Notes: generated from the letters alone by a model not told the origin. Counted from the first letter of the stretch, positions 1 to 8,579 are shown. The stretch: 64,000 nucleotides of DNA from Streptomyces californicus (GCF_000717645.1 NZ_JNZZ01000013.1:124001-188000); one strand, 5' to 3'. Made by a program: numbers and translations.

Positions 1-198
1 CAGGGCACCCGCATCGCGGACGCGGCGGGCGGGGTCCCGGACGACGTCTGGGCGAGGGCGGCCGAGCACTACGACGAGGAGCAACTCCTCGCCCTGGTCT
101 CGCTGATCGCGCTGATCAACACCTTCAACCGGCTGAACGTCATCCTCCAGCAGCCGGCGGGCGGCTACCGGGTGGGACAGCTCGCGCACGCCAAGTAA
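1..198 (+). CDS. Carboxymuconolactone decarboxylase/AhpD-family protein, C-terminal part
   Basis: The reading frame is open from the first base and stops at TAA 196-198, so only the last 65 codons are present. The tail (YDEEQLLALVSLIALINTFN followed by RLNV) matches the C-terminal helix of carboxymuconolactone decarboxylase/AhpD-like proteins, where LIALINTFNR is typical. The catalytic CxxC helix would lie upstream, outside the window. Such proteins are small cytoplasmic peroxidase or decarboxylase-like enzymes. In streptomycetes they are often paired with a dedicated regulator, and the AraC-type gene that follows on the same strand, 88 nt away, could be that partner. The family call is fairly safe; the substrate is unknown. 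Confidence 0.75.
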   Translation, partial: QGTRIADAAGGVPDDVWARAAEHYDEEQLLALVSLIALINTFNRLNVILQQPAGGYRVGQLAHAK

Positions 199-286
199 CG
201 CTGTACGGGGCGACGTTCGGCGATGTCCGGCGACGCGCGCCGAGCGGCTGCCCCGTACCCGTGCCGCCCTGCCTAGGCTGGGCGGC

Positions 287-1426
287 ATGGACGTGTTCGA
301 CGAGCTGTTGCGGGGCGTGCGGGGCAGGGGCGCGGTGTTCGGACGGTCGGTGCTGACCGCGCCGTGGTCGCTGCGGTTCACGGACGGGGCGTATCTGACC
401 CTGTGCCTGCCGCTGCGGGGCGCGGGGTGGATCGTGCCGGAGGGCGGCGAGCCGCTGCGGGTGGAGGTCGGCGAGGGCGCGATCGTCCGGGGCCCGGCCC
501 CCTTCGTCTTCACCGACGACCCGGGCGGCGGAAGCCGCGCGCCGGACGGCCCGGGGACGCGGGCGCGCGGTGCGGGACCCGGCCGTACGGAGTCGGGCGC
601 GGGCCGTACGGAGTCGGGCGGTGGGGTCGGCCGTACGGAGCCGGGGTCGGAGCCGTACGGAGGCGTCCGGGAGGTGCACTGGGGACGCCTCCGGGACGGC
701 GCGCGCCCCGCGACCGTCCTGGACACCGCCACCGCCACCGCCACCGCCACGGACGGCAACCCCGAGTTCGACTGCCCCACCGTGCTGCTGGCCGCCACCT
801 ACGACGTACGGGCCCAGGTGCCGCAGCGGCTCCTGCGGGCGCTTCCGCCGGCGCTCGTGGTCCCCGACGAGATGGACTGCGCGGCCATGCGCGACTACCT
901 GGAGGCGGAGATCGGCCGGGGCAGGCCGGGCGACCAGATCGTGCTGGACCGGCTGCTCGACTGGTTGCTGGTGTGCACGCTGCGGGACTGGTTCGACCGG
1001 CCCGAGGCGGACCCGCCCGGCTGGTACGGGGCGCTCGGGGACGCGGTGGCGGGCCCGGCCCTGCGGGCGATGCACGAGGACCCGGCGCACCCCTGGACGA
1101 CGGCGGAGCTGGCGCGCCGGGCGGGGGTGTCCCGGACGACGCTGGCGAAGCGGTTCACCGAGCTGGTCGGGGACGGCCCGGTGGCCTACCTGGCCGAGTG
1201 GCGGATGACGCTGGCTGCCGACCTGCTGACCCGCCCGGAGCTGACGGTCGCGGCGGTGGCCCGCCGGGTCGGGTACGCGGACGCGTTCGGCTTCAGCGCG
1301 GCGTTCAAACGGCTGCGCGGCGAGAGCCCGACCGCGTTCCGGCGACGCGGGACGGCGACGGCGGACGCGGGGTCGGAGGCAGGGGCGGCGGGGGCGGGAG
1401 CGGCGGCGAAGGCGCCGGCGGGGTGA
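287..1426 (+). CDS. AraC-family transcriptional regulator with N-terminal cupin-type domain
   Basis: This 379-residue protein is a probable effector-responsive DNA-binding regulator. Residues about 1-85 look like the AraC_binding/cupin_6 sensor (WSLRFTDGAYLTLCLPLRG). Residues about 270-360 form the double helix-turn-helix (TTAELARRAGVSRTTLAKRF, then VAAVARRVGYADAFGFSAAF), which is the AraC hallmark. Between them lies a low-complexity insert made by three copies of a 17-19 bp direct repeat (581-599, 602-620, 629-645) encoding RTESG/RTEPG, and a (TA)n run near residue 150. These look like recent slippage expansions in a linker. The ATG at 287 precedes the cupin domain directly. The likely target is the AhpD-like gene upstream or a gene outside the window. 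Confidence 0.85.
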   Translation: MDVFDELLRGVRGRGAVFGRSVLTAPWSLRFTDGAYLTLCLPLRGAGWIVPEGGEPLRVEVGEGAIVRGPAPFVFTDDPGGGSRAPDGPGTRARGAGPGRTESGAGRTESGGGVGRTEPGSEPYGGVREVHWGRLRDGARPATVLDTATATATATDGNPEFDCPTVLLAATYDVRAQVPQRLLRALPPALVVPDEMDCAAMRDYLEAEIGRGRPGDQIVLDRLLDWLLVCTLRDWFDRPEADPPGWYGALGDAVAGPALRAMHEDPAHPWTTAELARRAGVSRTTLAKRFTELVGDGPVAYLAEWRMTLAADLLTRPELTVAAVARRVGYADAFGFSAAFKRLRGESPTAFRRRGTATADAGSEAGAAGAGAAAKAPAG

Positions 1427-1466
1427 GGCGGCCCGCCGGGCCCTGACGCCCCCTCCCCCACTCCCC

Positions 1467-2360
1467 TCAGCCCCAGGCGCCCCGGGCCGCCGCGTCCCGG
1501 ACGAAGTCCGTGAAGTCGCGCGGCTCCCGGCCCAGCGCCCGCCGCACCCCGTCCAGTACGGGCGCCTCCCGGCTCGTCGTGATCGGGATCAGGGCGTCGG
1601 TCCAGAGGCCGGCCTCCTCGTCCGTGAAGCCCTGGTCCGCGACGAGCCCGGCCCGGAAGACGGACGCCTCGACGGGCACGTACGCGGCGCGCTTCCCGGT
1701 CGCCTTCGCGATCTCGTCCAGGACGTCGGCCATGCCCAGGGCGCGCGGGCCCGAGAGCCCGTACTCCTGTCCCGCGTGACCGTCCTCGGTGAGCGCTGCG
1801 ACCGCGACCGCCGCGATGTCGTCGGCGTCCACGAAGGCGGCCTTCCCGTCACCGGTGGGCAGGGCCAGCTCCCCGGCCCGGACGCTGTCGAGGAAGACGC
1901 CCTCGCTGAAGTTCTGGGCGAACCAGCCCGGCCGCAGGATCGTCCACTCCACCCCGGAGGCGCGCAGGGCCCGCTCGCCCTCGCCGTGCGGTCCGCCGAC
2001 CTCGTGGCCGTCACCGAAGTAGCCGGGCACGTCCACGCCCCGGGCCGAGAGCAGCACCAGCCGCCGCACTCCGCTCGCCACGGCCTGCTCGACGAAGGCG
2101 GTGGTCGGGGAGGGAGAGGTGTCGAGCGGAACGATGTAGACGGCGGCGGCCCCGTCCAGGGCGGGCCCCCAGGTGGCGGGATCGGCCCAGTCGAACCGGG
2201 TCTCCCCGGACCGCGAGGCCGCCCGGGTCTCCACCCCCAGCTCGCGGAGCCGGTCCACCACCCGGCGGCCGGTCTTGCCGGTCCCCCCGGTCACCAGGAC
2301 GGGGCCCCGCACGGAGGCCGGGGCGGGGGTCGTGTCTGCGGAATTCTCTGTACGCGTCAT
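1467..2360 (-). CDS. NmrA/SDR-a-like NAD(P)-binding oxidoreductase
   Basis: This 297-residue atypical short-chain dehydrogenase belongs to the NmrA / NAD(P)H-binding group. The Rossmann glycine motif GPVLVTGGTGKTGRRVVDRL lies near residue 17. Typical downstream signatures are AAAVYIVPLD, VRRLVLLSARGVD and WTILRPGWFAQNFSEG. These proteins act as quinone or NADPH sensors, or as oxidoreductases of unknown substrate. I chose the ATG at 2360 because AGGCTGGAGCC just upstream offers a ribosome binding site. The frame could start 45 codons earlier, but that extension is an Arg/Pro-rich translation of intergenic DNA. It converges with the AraC gene to its left. Confidence 0.85.
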   Translation of the reverse strand: MTRTENSADTTPAPASVRGPVLVTGGTGKTGRRVVDRLRELGVETRAASRSGETRFDWADPATWGPALDGAAAVYIVPLDTSPSPTTAFVEQAVASGVRRLVLLSARGVDVPGYFGDGHEVGGPHGEGERALRASGVEWTILRPGWFAQNFSEGVFLDSVRAGELALPTGDGKAAFVDADDIAAVAVAALTEDGHAGQEYGLSGPRALGMADVLDEIAKATGKRAAYVPVEASVFRAGLVADQGFTDEEAGLWTDALIPITTSREAPVLDGVRRALGREPRDFTDFVRDAAARGAWG

Positions 2361-2538
2361 GGCTCCAGCCTCACGCGAGGGGCGCACCACCGCCCATGGC
2401 TCAGCGTCCGGAGGGGATGTCCGAGCGTCCGGGGCTCCCCCACGGGCGCCCCGGGCCGGCTGCCGGGTCGCCCTCCGGGGCGCCCTCGCGGGCACCCCGT
2501 GGCAGGTGGGGGCGAGCCCCGGGCACCGCGCCCCGGGC

Positions 2539-2703
2539 TCACACCTTGAGAACGGCGGCGAGCGCCATGAACGCGGCGAAGGCCACGGTCAAAGCGGGAA
2601 TCAACGTCGGGTGACTCACGGCGACGAGGCCGACGACGGCCGCGCCGATGAGCGCAATCACCAAGCGGGTGTTCGGTTCGGTGGGGTTGGTCTGCTGCGA
2701 CAT
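2539..2703 (-). CDS. Small two-helix membrane protein (54 aa)
   Basis: A 54-residue ORF starts MSQQTNPTEPNTR and is then almost wholly hydrophobic: LVIALIGAAVVGLVAV, a short SHPTLIP turn, and ALTVAFAAFMALAAVL ending in KV. Two short transmembrane helices are predicted. A strong-looking minus-strand promoter (3077-3105) and a leader of about 370 nt with two terminator-like hairpins precede it. Codons are less GC-biased than those of neighbouring genes. In size and hydrophobicity it recalls the small Spd or holin-like membrane proteins of actinobacterial mobile elements, but no transfer gene is nearby. The function is unknown; I am fairly confident that it is expressed. Confidence 0.7.
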   Translation of the reverse strand: MSQQTNPTEPNTRLVIALIGAAVVGLVAVSHPTLIPALTVAFAAFMALAAVLKV

Positions 2704-2946
2704 ATATCCTCAATTCTGTTGGTATGCGCCCCGGTTCAGGGCGCACGGGGGTAGGGCTGTGGCGATGATGGAAAACAGGCGCCCCGACGCGGTGGACGGG
2801 TCGGCGGCGCGTGGCGTCCTCCTGAACCCGTCAAGGCACGGAGGGGCGTTCGGTACGGCGAGACATCGTGGTGCCGAGCACATGGTTCGACACAGGAGCG
2901 CTAGGGGCACAAATAAGTCGAAAAAGGACCTCCTGAGACGCGAAAA

Positions 2947-2968
2947 CCCCCCGGCGGCCACCGGGGGG
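2947..2968 (-). terminator. Terminator/attenuator hairpin in the leader of the small membrane gene
   Basis: On the minus strand CCCCCCGG, a 6-nt loop and CCGGGGGG are followed by TTTTC, a textbook intrinsic terminator. It lies between the minus-strand promoter at 3077-3105 and the start codon at 2703, so it would act as an attenuator rather than a 3' end. Confidence 0.6.
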
Positions 2969-2996
2969 CACGTGGTCATCATTCATTTAGGCATGC

Positions 2997-3037
2997 AAAA
3001 AGGGCCTCAGGCATACGAGTGACGTCTGGAGGGCCCT
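2997..3037 (-). terminator. Second terminator-like hairpin in the same leader
   Basis: On the minus strand AGGGCCCTCCAG and CTGAGGCCCT form an imperfect stem (with a bulge) that is followed directly by TTTTT. It is upstream of the stronger hairpin at 2947-2968. Confidence 0.45.
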
Positions 3038-3076
3038 ACATGTGGGGTGCGCGAAACGCCCCCTGAGTACAACTCA

Positions 3077-3105
3077 AGCTTAGCATGCGACTGACGCAAC
3101 ATCAA
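3077..3105 (-). promoter_or_regulatory. Predicted sigma70-type promoter, with overlapping inverted repeat
   Basis: On the minus strand TTGATG (3105-3100) and TAAGCT (3082-3077) are separated by exactly 17 bp. A 6-bp inverted repeat CGCAAC-N9-GTTGCG (3095-3115) covers the -35 box and could be a repressor site. The promoter points at the small membrane protein gene at 2703. Confidence 0.55.
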
Positions 3106-3284
3106 GTGCGTTGCGATACAACCGACTTACTCTCTTCCCTGCCCTCTCATGATAACACTCGAACGGGAGTGCGACTCTCTGCGGGGCAGCGGCCGACCCG
3201 CGCGAGACGCCCACCGCCCGCCCCGGCCCTCGTCCGCCGGACCTCATGCCGCACGCCTGCCGGACTTTGCCTGCACGCTTATTC

Positions 3285-3323
3285 CTGACGGGGCGTCAGT
3301 TCAGTAACCTGACGCAGTGTCAG
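3285..3323. promoter_or_regulatory. Tandem CTGACGnnnCGTCAG operators upstream of the acyl-CoA synthetase
   Basis: A perfect palindrome CTGACG-GGG-CGTCAG (3285-3299) and a one-mismatch copy CTGACG-CAG-TGTCAG (3309-3323) lie 24 bp centre to centre, 63-101 nt before the start at 3386. The same motif recurs at 6548, 16589, 22261 and 22351. The size and symmetry fit a TetR-family operator (inference). Confidence 0.65.
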
Positions 3324-3385
3324 CTAGCTAACCGGCCCGGCCCGCCCGCTCACCGGCGGGCCATCGAGCAGGAGTGGGCGGAACG

Positions 3386-5614
3386 ATGCTTGGATCGACT
3401 CACGGCACCCTCACCACCGACTTCCGCGCCCGGGTGGTCGCCTGCGGCGAGGAGCCGCACGCCGCCGTCGTCAGCCTGCCGGCCGCCTCGGCGCCCGGCG
3501 GCCTCGACGTCAGCGGGCGGCCGTTGCACCTGCCCGTGCCCGACCTGGACCGCTTCTTCCGGCCCCGCTCGGTGGCCGTCGTCGGGGCGTCCGACGCCGA
3601 GGGCCGCCCCAACACCGGCATCACCCGGCAGCTCGTCGCCTGGGCCGAACGGGTCGGAGCCCGGCTCCATCCGGTGCACCCCACCCGGGCCGCCGTGTTC
3701 GGCCGGGCGTGCGTGCCCTCGGTCGCCGAGCTGCCCGAGCCGGTCGACCTCGCGGTGCTGCTGGTCGCGGACCCGCTCCCGGTGATCGAGGAGCTGGGCG
3801 AGGCCAAGGTGCCCTTCGCCGTCGCCTTCGCCTCCGGGTTCGCCGAGACCGGGGAGGCGGGCGCTGCCGCCCAGGCCCGGCTGGCGGCGGCCGTGGAGCG
3901 GTCCGGGCTGCGACTGCTCGGGCCGAACACCAACCTGAACGCCTTCGAGCGGTTCCGGGACGATCTGGAGGGGCCCGCCATCGCCCTGATCACCCAGTCC
4001 GGGCACCAGGGCCGCCCGCTCCACGCCCTCCAGGAGCTGGGCATCCGGCTCTCGCACTGGGCCCCCACGGGCAACGAGGCCGACCTGGAGACCGCCGACT
4101 TCCTCGCGTACTTCGCCCGGCTCCCCGAGGTCGGGGCCGTCGCCTGCTACCTGGAGGGGCTCAAGGACGGCCGCGCCTTCCTGCTCGCCGCCGACCACGC
4201 CGCCCGCGCCAAGGTCCCCGTCGTCGCCGTGAAGGTGGGGCGCACCGAGGCCGGCTCCGAGGCCGCCGCCTCGCACACCGGCAAGCTCACCGGGGCGGAC
4301 CGGGTGGTGGACGCCGCGATGCGGCAGTTCGGCGTGGTGCGGGTGGACGGCCTGGACGAACTCCAGGACACCGCGGCCCTGTTGGCGCGGGCCAGGCCAC
4401 CCCGCGCCGAGGGTGTCGCGGTGTACTCGATCTCCGGCGGCACCGGTGCGCACTTCGCGGACCTGGCGACGGCGGCCGGGCTCTCGCTGCCCACGCTCTC
4501 GTCCGGGAAGCAGGCCGAACTGCACACCTGGATACCGGAGTTCCTGAACGTCGCCAACCCCGTCGACAACGGCGGCCACCCGGTCGGCGACGAGCGCGGC
4601 CGGAAGATCATCGACGCGATTCTCGCGGACCCGGCGATCGGGGTGCTGATCTGCCCGATCACGGGCCCGTTCCCGCCGATGAGCGACCGGCTCGCCCAGG
4701 ACCTGGCGGACGCGGCGGAGGCCACCGACAAGCTGGTCTGCGTGGTCTGGGGCTCCCCGGTCGGCACCGAGGACGCCTACCGCACCACCCTGCTCGGCTC
4801 GTCGCGGCTCGCCACGTTCCGTACGGCGCGCAACTGCGTCACCGCCGTGAAGGCGTACCTGGACCACCACCGCTTCACCGACCGCTACCGCTCCCCCTTC
4901 GAGGAGGCGCCGCGCACTCCGTCGCCGTCGTTCCGCAAGGCGCAGAACCTGTTGCGGCCGGGGCAGCAGCTCAGCGAGCACGCGGCGAAGCAACTGCTGC
5001 GGGCGTACGGGATCCGGGTGCCGCGCGAGCAGTTGGTGACGAGCGCGGCGGGCGCGGTGCGGGCGGCGGGCCCGGTCGGCTACCCGGTGGTGATGAAGGC
5101 GTCCGGCCCCCGGCTCGCCCACAAGACGGAGCTGGGCCTGGTGAAGGTCGGGCTCACCTCGGCCAGCCAGGTCCGTGACGCCTACCGGGAGTTGACCGAC
5201 ATCGCCCGGCACGAGTCGGTGGACCTGGACGGCGTCCTGGTCTGCCAGATGATCGACCGGGGCGTCGAGATGATGGTCGGCGTGACCCACGACGCCCTAT
5301 TCGGCCCGACCGTCACGGTGGGCCTGGGCGGGGTGCTGGTGGAGGTGCTGCACGACACGGCGGTCCGGGTTCCGCCGTTCGGTGAGCGGGACGCCCGGGA
5401 CATGCTGGGCGAGCTGCGCGGCCGGGCCCTGCTGGAGGGGGTGCGCGGCGGCCCTCCGGTCGATGTGGACGCGCTCGTGGAGGTGGTGCTGCGGGTGCAG
5501 CGGATGGCCCTGGAGCTGGGCGACGACCTGACCGAGCTGGACGTCAACCCGCTGGTGGTCCTGGGCCGGGGCCAGGGCGCGGTGGCCCTGGACGCGCTGG
5601 CGGTGTGCCGGTGA
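3386..5614 (+). CDS. NDP-forming acyl-CoA synthetase (acetate--CoA ligase family)
   Basis: This 742-residue cytoplasmic enzyme is predicted to join a carboxylate to CoA using ATP and release ADP. The CoA-binding Rossmann domain begins near residue 50 (FFRPRSVAVVGASDAEGRPN). A succinyl-CoA-ligase-like domain follows (LITQSGHQG, SHTGKLTGADRVVDAA, where the SHTG histidine is the family's phosphohistidine region). A C-terminal ATP-grasp domain ends with DDLTELDVNPLVV. Fusion of alpha and beta parts in one chain is usual for the actinobacterial family. I prefer the ATG at 3386 to the GTG at 3374 because GGAG at 3371-3374 is an acceptable distance away. Tandem operators lie just upstream. The stop overlaps the enoyl-CoA hydratase start by 4 nt, so the two are translationally coupled. 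The substrate is unknown. Confidence 0.88.
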   Translation: MLGSTHGTLTTDFRARVVACGEEPHAAVVSLPAASAPGGLDVSGRPLHLPVPDLDRFFRPRSVAVVGASDAEGRPNTGITRQLVAWAERVGARLHPVHPTRAAVFGRACVPSVAELPEPVDLAVLLVADPLPVIEELGEAKVPFAVAFASGFAETGEAGAAAQARLAAAVERSGLRLLGPNTNLNAFERFRDDLEGPAIALITQSGHQGRPLHALQELGIRLSHWAPTGNEADLETADFLAYFARLPEVGAVACYLEGLKDGRAFLLAADHAARAKVPVVAVKVGRTEAGSEAAASHTGKLTGADRVVDAAMRQFGVVRVDGLDELQDTAALLARARPPRAEGVAVYSISGGTGAHFADLATAAGLSLPTLSSGKQAELHTWIPEFLNVANPVDNGGHPVGDERGRKIIDAILADPAIGVLICPITGPFPPMSDRLAQDLADAAEATDKLVCVVWGSPVGTEDAYRTTLLGSSRLATFRTARNCVTAVKAYLDHHRFTDRYRSPFEEAPRTPSPSFRKAQNLLRPGQQLSEHAAKQLLRAYGIRVPREQLVTSAAGAVRAAGPVGYPVVMKASGPRLAHKTELGLVKVGLTSASQVRDAYRELTDIARHESVDLDGVLVCQMIDRGVEMMVGVTHDALFGPTVTVGLGGVLVEVLHDTAVRVPPFGERDARDMLGELRGRALLEGVRGGPPVDVDALVEVVLRVQRMALELGDDLTELDVNPLVVLGRGQGAVALDALAVCR

Positions 5615-6528
5615 GCGGGGAGGCGGCGGCGGCCGGGGACGCCGGGGCGTCGAGCACGGCGGCCCGGGACACCGGTGTCCGGGGCCCGGCGGCCCGGGAC
5701 ACCGGGGGATCGTCGGACCCGGCGGCGCCGGACGCCGGGCGGACCACCGTGCTGCACCGCCTCGACGGCGGCGTCGCGTGGATCACCCTCGACCGGCCCG
5801 AAGCCATGAACGCCCTGACCTGGGACCAGCGGGAACGCGTCATCGCGCTGCTCGCCGAGGCGTCCGCCGACCCCGCCGTACGGGCCGTCGTGCTCACCGC
5901 CACCGGGCGCGGCTTCTGTGCGGGCGCGGATCTGCGCGGGGCTCCGGCCCCGGCGCGCGAGCGGGTCGCGGGGGACGTCGCCCGGACGATCCGGCTCGGC
6001 GCGCAGCGGTTGATCGCCGCCGTGCTGGACTGCGAGAAGCCGGTGATCGCCGCCGTCAACGGGACGGCGGCCGGGATCGGCGCGCATCTGGCGTTCGCCT
6101 GCGATCTGGTGCTGGCGGCGGACACGGCGGTCTTCATCGAGGTCTTCGTCCGCCGGGGCCTGGTCCCGGACGGCGGCGGCGCGTATCTGCTGCCCCGGCT
6201 GGTGGGGCCGCACCGGGCGAAGGAGCTGATGTTCTTCGGGGACGCCCTGCCGGCGGCGGAGGCCGAACGGATCGGCCTGGTCAACCGGGCCGTGCCGCCC
6301 GAGGAGTTGCCGGCCCTGGCCGGGGAGTGGGCGAAGCGGCTGGCGGCCGGTCCCACCCGGGCCCTCGCCCTGACCAAGCAGTTGGTGAACGCCTCGGCGG
6401 ACAGCGACCGGTCCGCGGCGTTCGCGGCCGAGGCGGCGGCCCAGGAGACCAACATGACCACGCGCGACGCCAACGAGGGCGTGGCGTCCTTCGTCGAGCG
6501 CCGCGCGCCGCGGTACCGGGGATGCTGA
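5611..6528 (+). CDS. Enoyl-CoA hydratase/isomerase family protein
   Basis: This crotonase-fold enzyme of about 305 residues is predicted to hydrate or isomerise an acyl-CoA made by the preceding synthetase. The first 45 residues are an Ala/Gly/Asp-rich tail with a duplicated ARDTG element. The crotonase core starts at TTVLHRLDGGVAWITLDRPEAMNAL and contains the oxyanion-hole segment RGFCAGADLRG and the second conserved block NGTAAGIGAHLAFACDL. The core has the usual length of about 255 residues. GTG 5611 overlaps the upstream TGA (GTGA), so the two genes form an operon; GTG 5605 is an alternative start. Which residues act as general acid or base cannot be settled by eye. Confidence 0.88.
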   Translation: MSGEAAAAGDAGASSTAARDTGVRGPAARDTGGSSDPAAPDAGRTTVLHRLDGGVAWITLDRPEAMNALTWDQRERVIALLAEASADPAVRAVVLTATGRGFCAGADLRGAPAPARERVAGDVARTIRLGAQRLIAAVLDCEKPVIAAVNGTAAGIGAHLAFACDLVLAADTAVFIEVFVRRGLVPDGGGAYLLPRLVGPHRAKELMFFGDALPAAEAERIGLVNRAVPPEELPALAGEWAKRLAAGPTRALALTKQLVNASADSDRSAAFAAEAAAQETNMTTRDANEGVASFVERRAPRYRGC

Positions 6529-6547
6529 GGGCGACGGGCCTTTACAT

Positions 6548-6562
6548 CTGACGGCACGTCAG
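6548..6562. promoter_or_regulatory. CTGACGnnnCGTCAG operator upstream of the flavin reductase
   Basis: A perfect 15-bp palindrome, CTGACG-GCA-CGTCAG, lies in the 51-nt gap between the enoyl-CoA hydratase stop and the flavin reductase start. It is the same motif as at 3285, 16589, 22261 and 22351. Confidence 0.65.
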
Positions 6563-6579
6563 CTCTCATGGGAGGCGTG

Positions 6580-7194
6580 ATGGGACACGCAGGCATGGCC
6601 GCCACCGCCGTCCGGTACCTCAGGTCCGTCGGCGCCGCCACGACGACCGGGCCCGGGACGCCTCCGGAGGCGCTGCCCCGGCCGGACCTGAGAGCCGTCC
6701 GGGACGACGAGCGGCTGCCGGTCGCCCCGGAGGAGTTCCGGCGCGTGCTGGGCCACTTCGCCAGCGGCGTCACGGTCGTCACCGCGCGGGACGCGGACGG
6801 CCCGGCGGGCTTCGCCTGCCAGTCCTTCGCCTCGCTCTCGCTCGATCCGCCGCTGGTGTCGTTCATGGTCGCCCGTACGTCGACGACCTGGCCGCGCATC
6901 GCCCGCGCCGGGGCGTTCTGCGTGAACATCCTGGGGGCCGAACAGGGCGCGCTGTGCCGGGGGTTCGCGGTCAGCGGGGCGGACAAGTTCGCGGGGGTCG
7001 GTTACGCGGACGCCCCGGCGACCGGTTCGCCGCTGCTGGACTCCGTACCCGCCTGGATCGACTGTCGCGTCCACGCCGTGCACACCGGCGGCGACCACCT
7101 CATCGTGGTCGGCCGGGTGGAGGCGCTGGGCGCCGCGGAGGAGGGTGAGCCGCTGCTCTTCCACCGGGGCGCGTTCGGCCGCTTCACCCGCTGA
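6580..7194 (+). CDS. Flavin reductase family protein (two-component monooxygenase type)
   Basis: This protein of about 204 residues has the FMN-binding split-barrel of the flavin reductase-like domain. Conserved blocks are FRRVLGHFASGVTVVTARD, GFACQSFASLSLDPPLVSFMV, RAGAFCVNILG and DHLIVVGRVEALG. Members such as HpaC and HsaB reduce free FMN or FAD with NAD(P)H and hand it to a partner monooxygenase. No partner oxygenase is visible nearby. The first 50 residues precede the domain. I place the start at ATG 6580 behind GGAGG (6571-6575); ATG 6568 and ATG 6595 are possible. An operator of the shared acyl-CoA motif sits 18 nt upstream, linking it to the same regulon. Confidence 0.88.
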   Translation: MGHAGMAATAVRYLRSVGAATTTGPGTPPEALPRPDLRAVRDDERLPVAPEEFRRVLGHFASGVTVVTARDADGPAGFACQSFASLSLDPPLVSFMVARTSTTWPRIARAGAFCVNILGAEQGALCRGFAVSGADKFAGVGYADAPATGSPLLDSVPAWIDCRVHAVHTGGDHLIVVGRVEALGAAEEGEPLLFHRGAFGRFTR

Positions 7195-7285
7195 CCGCGC
7201 CGTCCGGCCACCGGGCCGGTCAGCCCCGGGCCACCCGGCCCGCCACCCGGCCGTCACCCGCTGACCGCGCCGTCCGGCCGCCGGG
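7184..7285. repeat. 32-bp direct repeat spanning two gene ends
   Basis: A 32-bp sequence beginning TCACCCGCTGACCGCGCC occurs at 7184-7215 and again at 7254-7285 with one mismatch, a period of 70 bp. The first copy contains the stop codon of the flavin reductase and the second contains the stop codon of the convergent MFS gene. A short tandem duplication at the junction is the simplest reading. Confidence 0.6.
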
Positions 7286-8579
7286 TCCGCCGGATCACCA
7301 GCGCCATCAGCGCGGCCACCGCGCACAGCGCCCCCGAGGCGTACCAGACCACGTCGTAGCCGCCGAACACGTCCCGCGCCACCCCGCCGAGGAACGCGAC
7401 GACGGCCGCGCCGACCTGGTGGGAGGCCAGCACCCAGCCGAAGACGATCGCGCTGTCCTCGCCGTACTGCTCGCGGCAGAGCGCCAGGGTCGGCGGCACC
7501 GTGGCCACCCAGTCGAGGCCATAGAACACGATGAAGAAGATCATCGGGGGCCGTACGTCCGGGGCCATCAGCAGCGGCAGGAAGAGCAGGGAGACCCCGC
7601 GCAGCGCGTAGTAGACGGCGAGCAGCCGACGCGCCTCGAACCGGTCGGTGAGCCAGCCGGAGAAGACCGTGCCGATCACGTCGAAGACCCCGATGACCGC
7701 GAGCAGCGAGGCCGCCACCGTGATGGGCATGCCGTGGTCGTGGGCAGAGGGGACGAAGTGCGTGCGGATCAGGCCGTTGGTGGAGGCCCCGCAGATCGCG
7801 AAGGTCCCGGCCAGCAGCCAGAACGGCCCGGTGCGAGCGGCGTCGAGCAGCACCCGCACCGTCCGGCGGGCGGCGCCCCGGGCGGGTGCGGGCTTCGCCG
7901 TGTACGGACCGCCGTACGGGGCGAGCCCCACGTCGGCGGGGTGGTCGCGCATCAGTAGCCAGACGAACGGGACGACGACCAGCGCGGCGAGTGCGGTGGT
8001 GACCGAGGCGGGCCGCCACCCGTGCTCCTCGATGATCCAGGCGCAGAACGGGAGGAAGACGAGCTGCCCGGAGGCCCCGGCGGCGGTGAGCAGGCCGGTG
8101 ACCAGACCGCGGCGGGCCACGAACCAGCGGTGGGTGACCGTCGCGGCGAAGGCCATCGCCATCGACCCGGTGCCGAGGCCGGCCAGCAGGCCCCAGTACA
8201 GCATCAGCTGCCAGGACGCCGTCATCCAGACACTGGCCAGCGCCCCGGCCGCCACCAGGGTCAGCGCGCTCGCCACGACCCGCCGGATGCCGAACCGGTC
8301 CATGAGCGCGGCGGCGAACGGCGCGGTCAGCCCGTACAGGGCCATGTTGATGGAGACCGCCAGCCCGATCTCGCCCCGGGACCAGCCGAACTCGTCGTGC
8401 AGCGGGTTGATCAGCAGGCCGGGCAGGGAGTTGAAGGCCGCGCCGCCGATGATCGTCACGAAGGTGACGGCCGCGACGATCCACGCCCGGTGGATACGGG
8501 GCCGGCGCCGCCCGTCGGAGGAGGAGGACGGCGGCCGGTGGTCCTGGGTGGCGCTCTCGATGGTCTCGGTCACGGGCAT
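7254..8579 (-). CDS. MFS transporter
   Basis: This 441-residue integral membrane protein has about twelve predicted helices. Its N-terminal tail is hydrophilic and its first helix is IHRAWIVAAVTFVTIIGGAAF. The loop 2-3 motif (LMDRFGIRRV) and the matching loop in the second half (GWLTDRFEARRLL) are typical of the major facilitator superfamily, monocarboxylate/oxalate-formate subgroup. It may import a substrate for the surrounding acyl-CoA genes, but direction and substrate cannot be read from the sequence. It is convergent with the flavin reductase. Confidence 0.88.
   Translation of the reverse strand: MPVTETIESATQDHRPPSSSSDGRRRPRIHRAWIVAAVTFVTIIGGAAFNSLPGLLINPLHDEFGWSRGEIGLAVSINMALYGLTAPFAAALMDRFGIRRVVASALTLVAAGALASVWMTASWQLMLYWGLLAGLGTGSMAMAFAATVTHRWFVARRGLVTGLLTAAGASGQLVFLPFCAWIIEEHGWRPASVTTALAALVVVPFVWLLMRDHPADVGLAPYGGPYTAKPAPARGAARRTVRVLLDAARTGPFWLLAGTFAICGASTNGLIRTHFVPSAHDHGMPITVAASLLAVIGVFDVIGTVFSGWLTDRFEARRLLAVYYALRGVSLLFLPLLMAPDVRPPMIFFIVFYGLDWVATVPPTLALCREQYGEDSAIVFGWVLASHQVGAAVVAFLGGVARDVFGGYDVVWYASGALCAVAALMALVIRRTRRPDGAVSG

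Noticed and set aside
2710..2982. 90-codon minus-strand ORF upstream of the small membrane gene
   Set aside because: It contains the terminator hairpin at 2947-2968, has no domain and no ribosome binding site. It is leader sequence.
3350..5290. 646-codon minus-strand ORF opposite the acyl-CoA synthetase
   Set aside because: A typical antisense shadow of a high-GC gene (His/Arg/Gly/Leu-rich, no domain).
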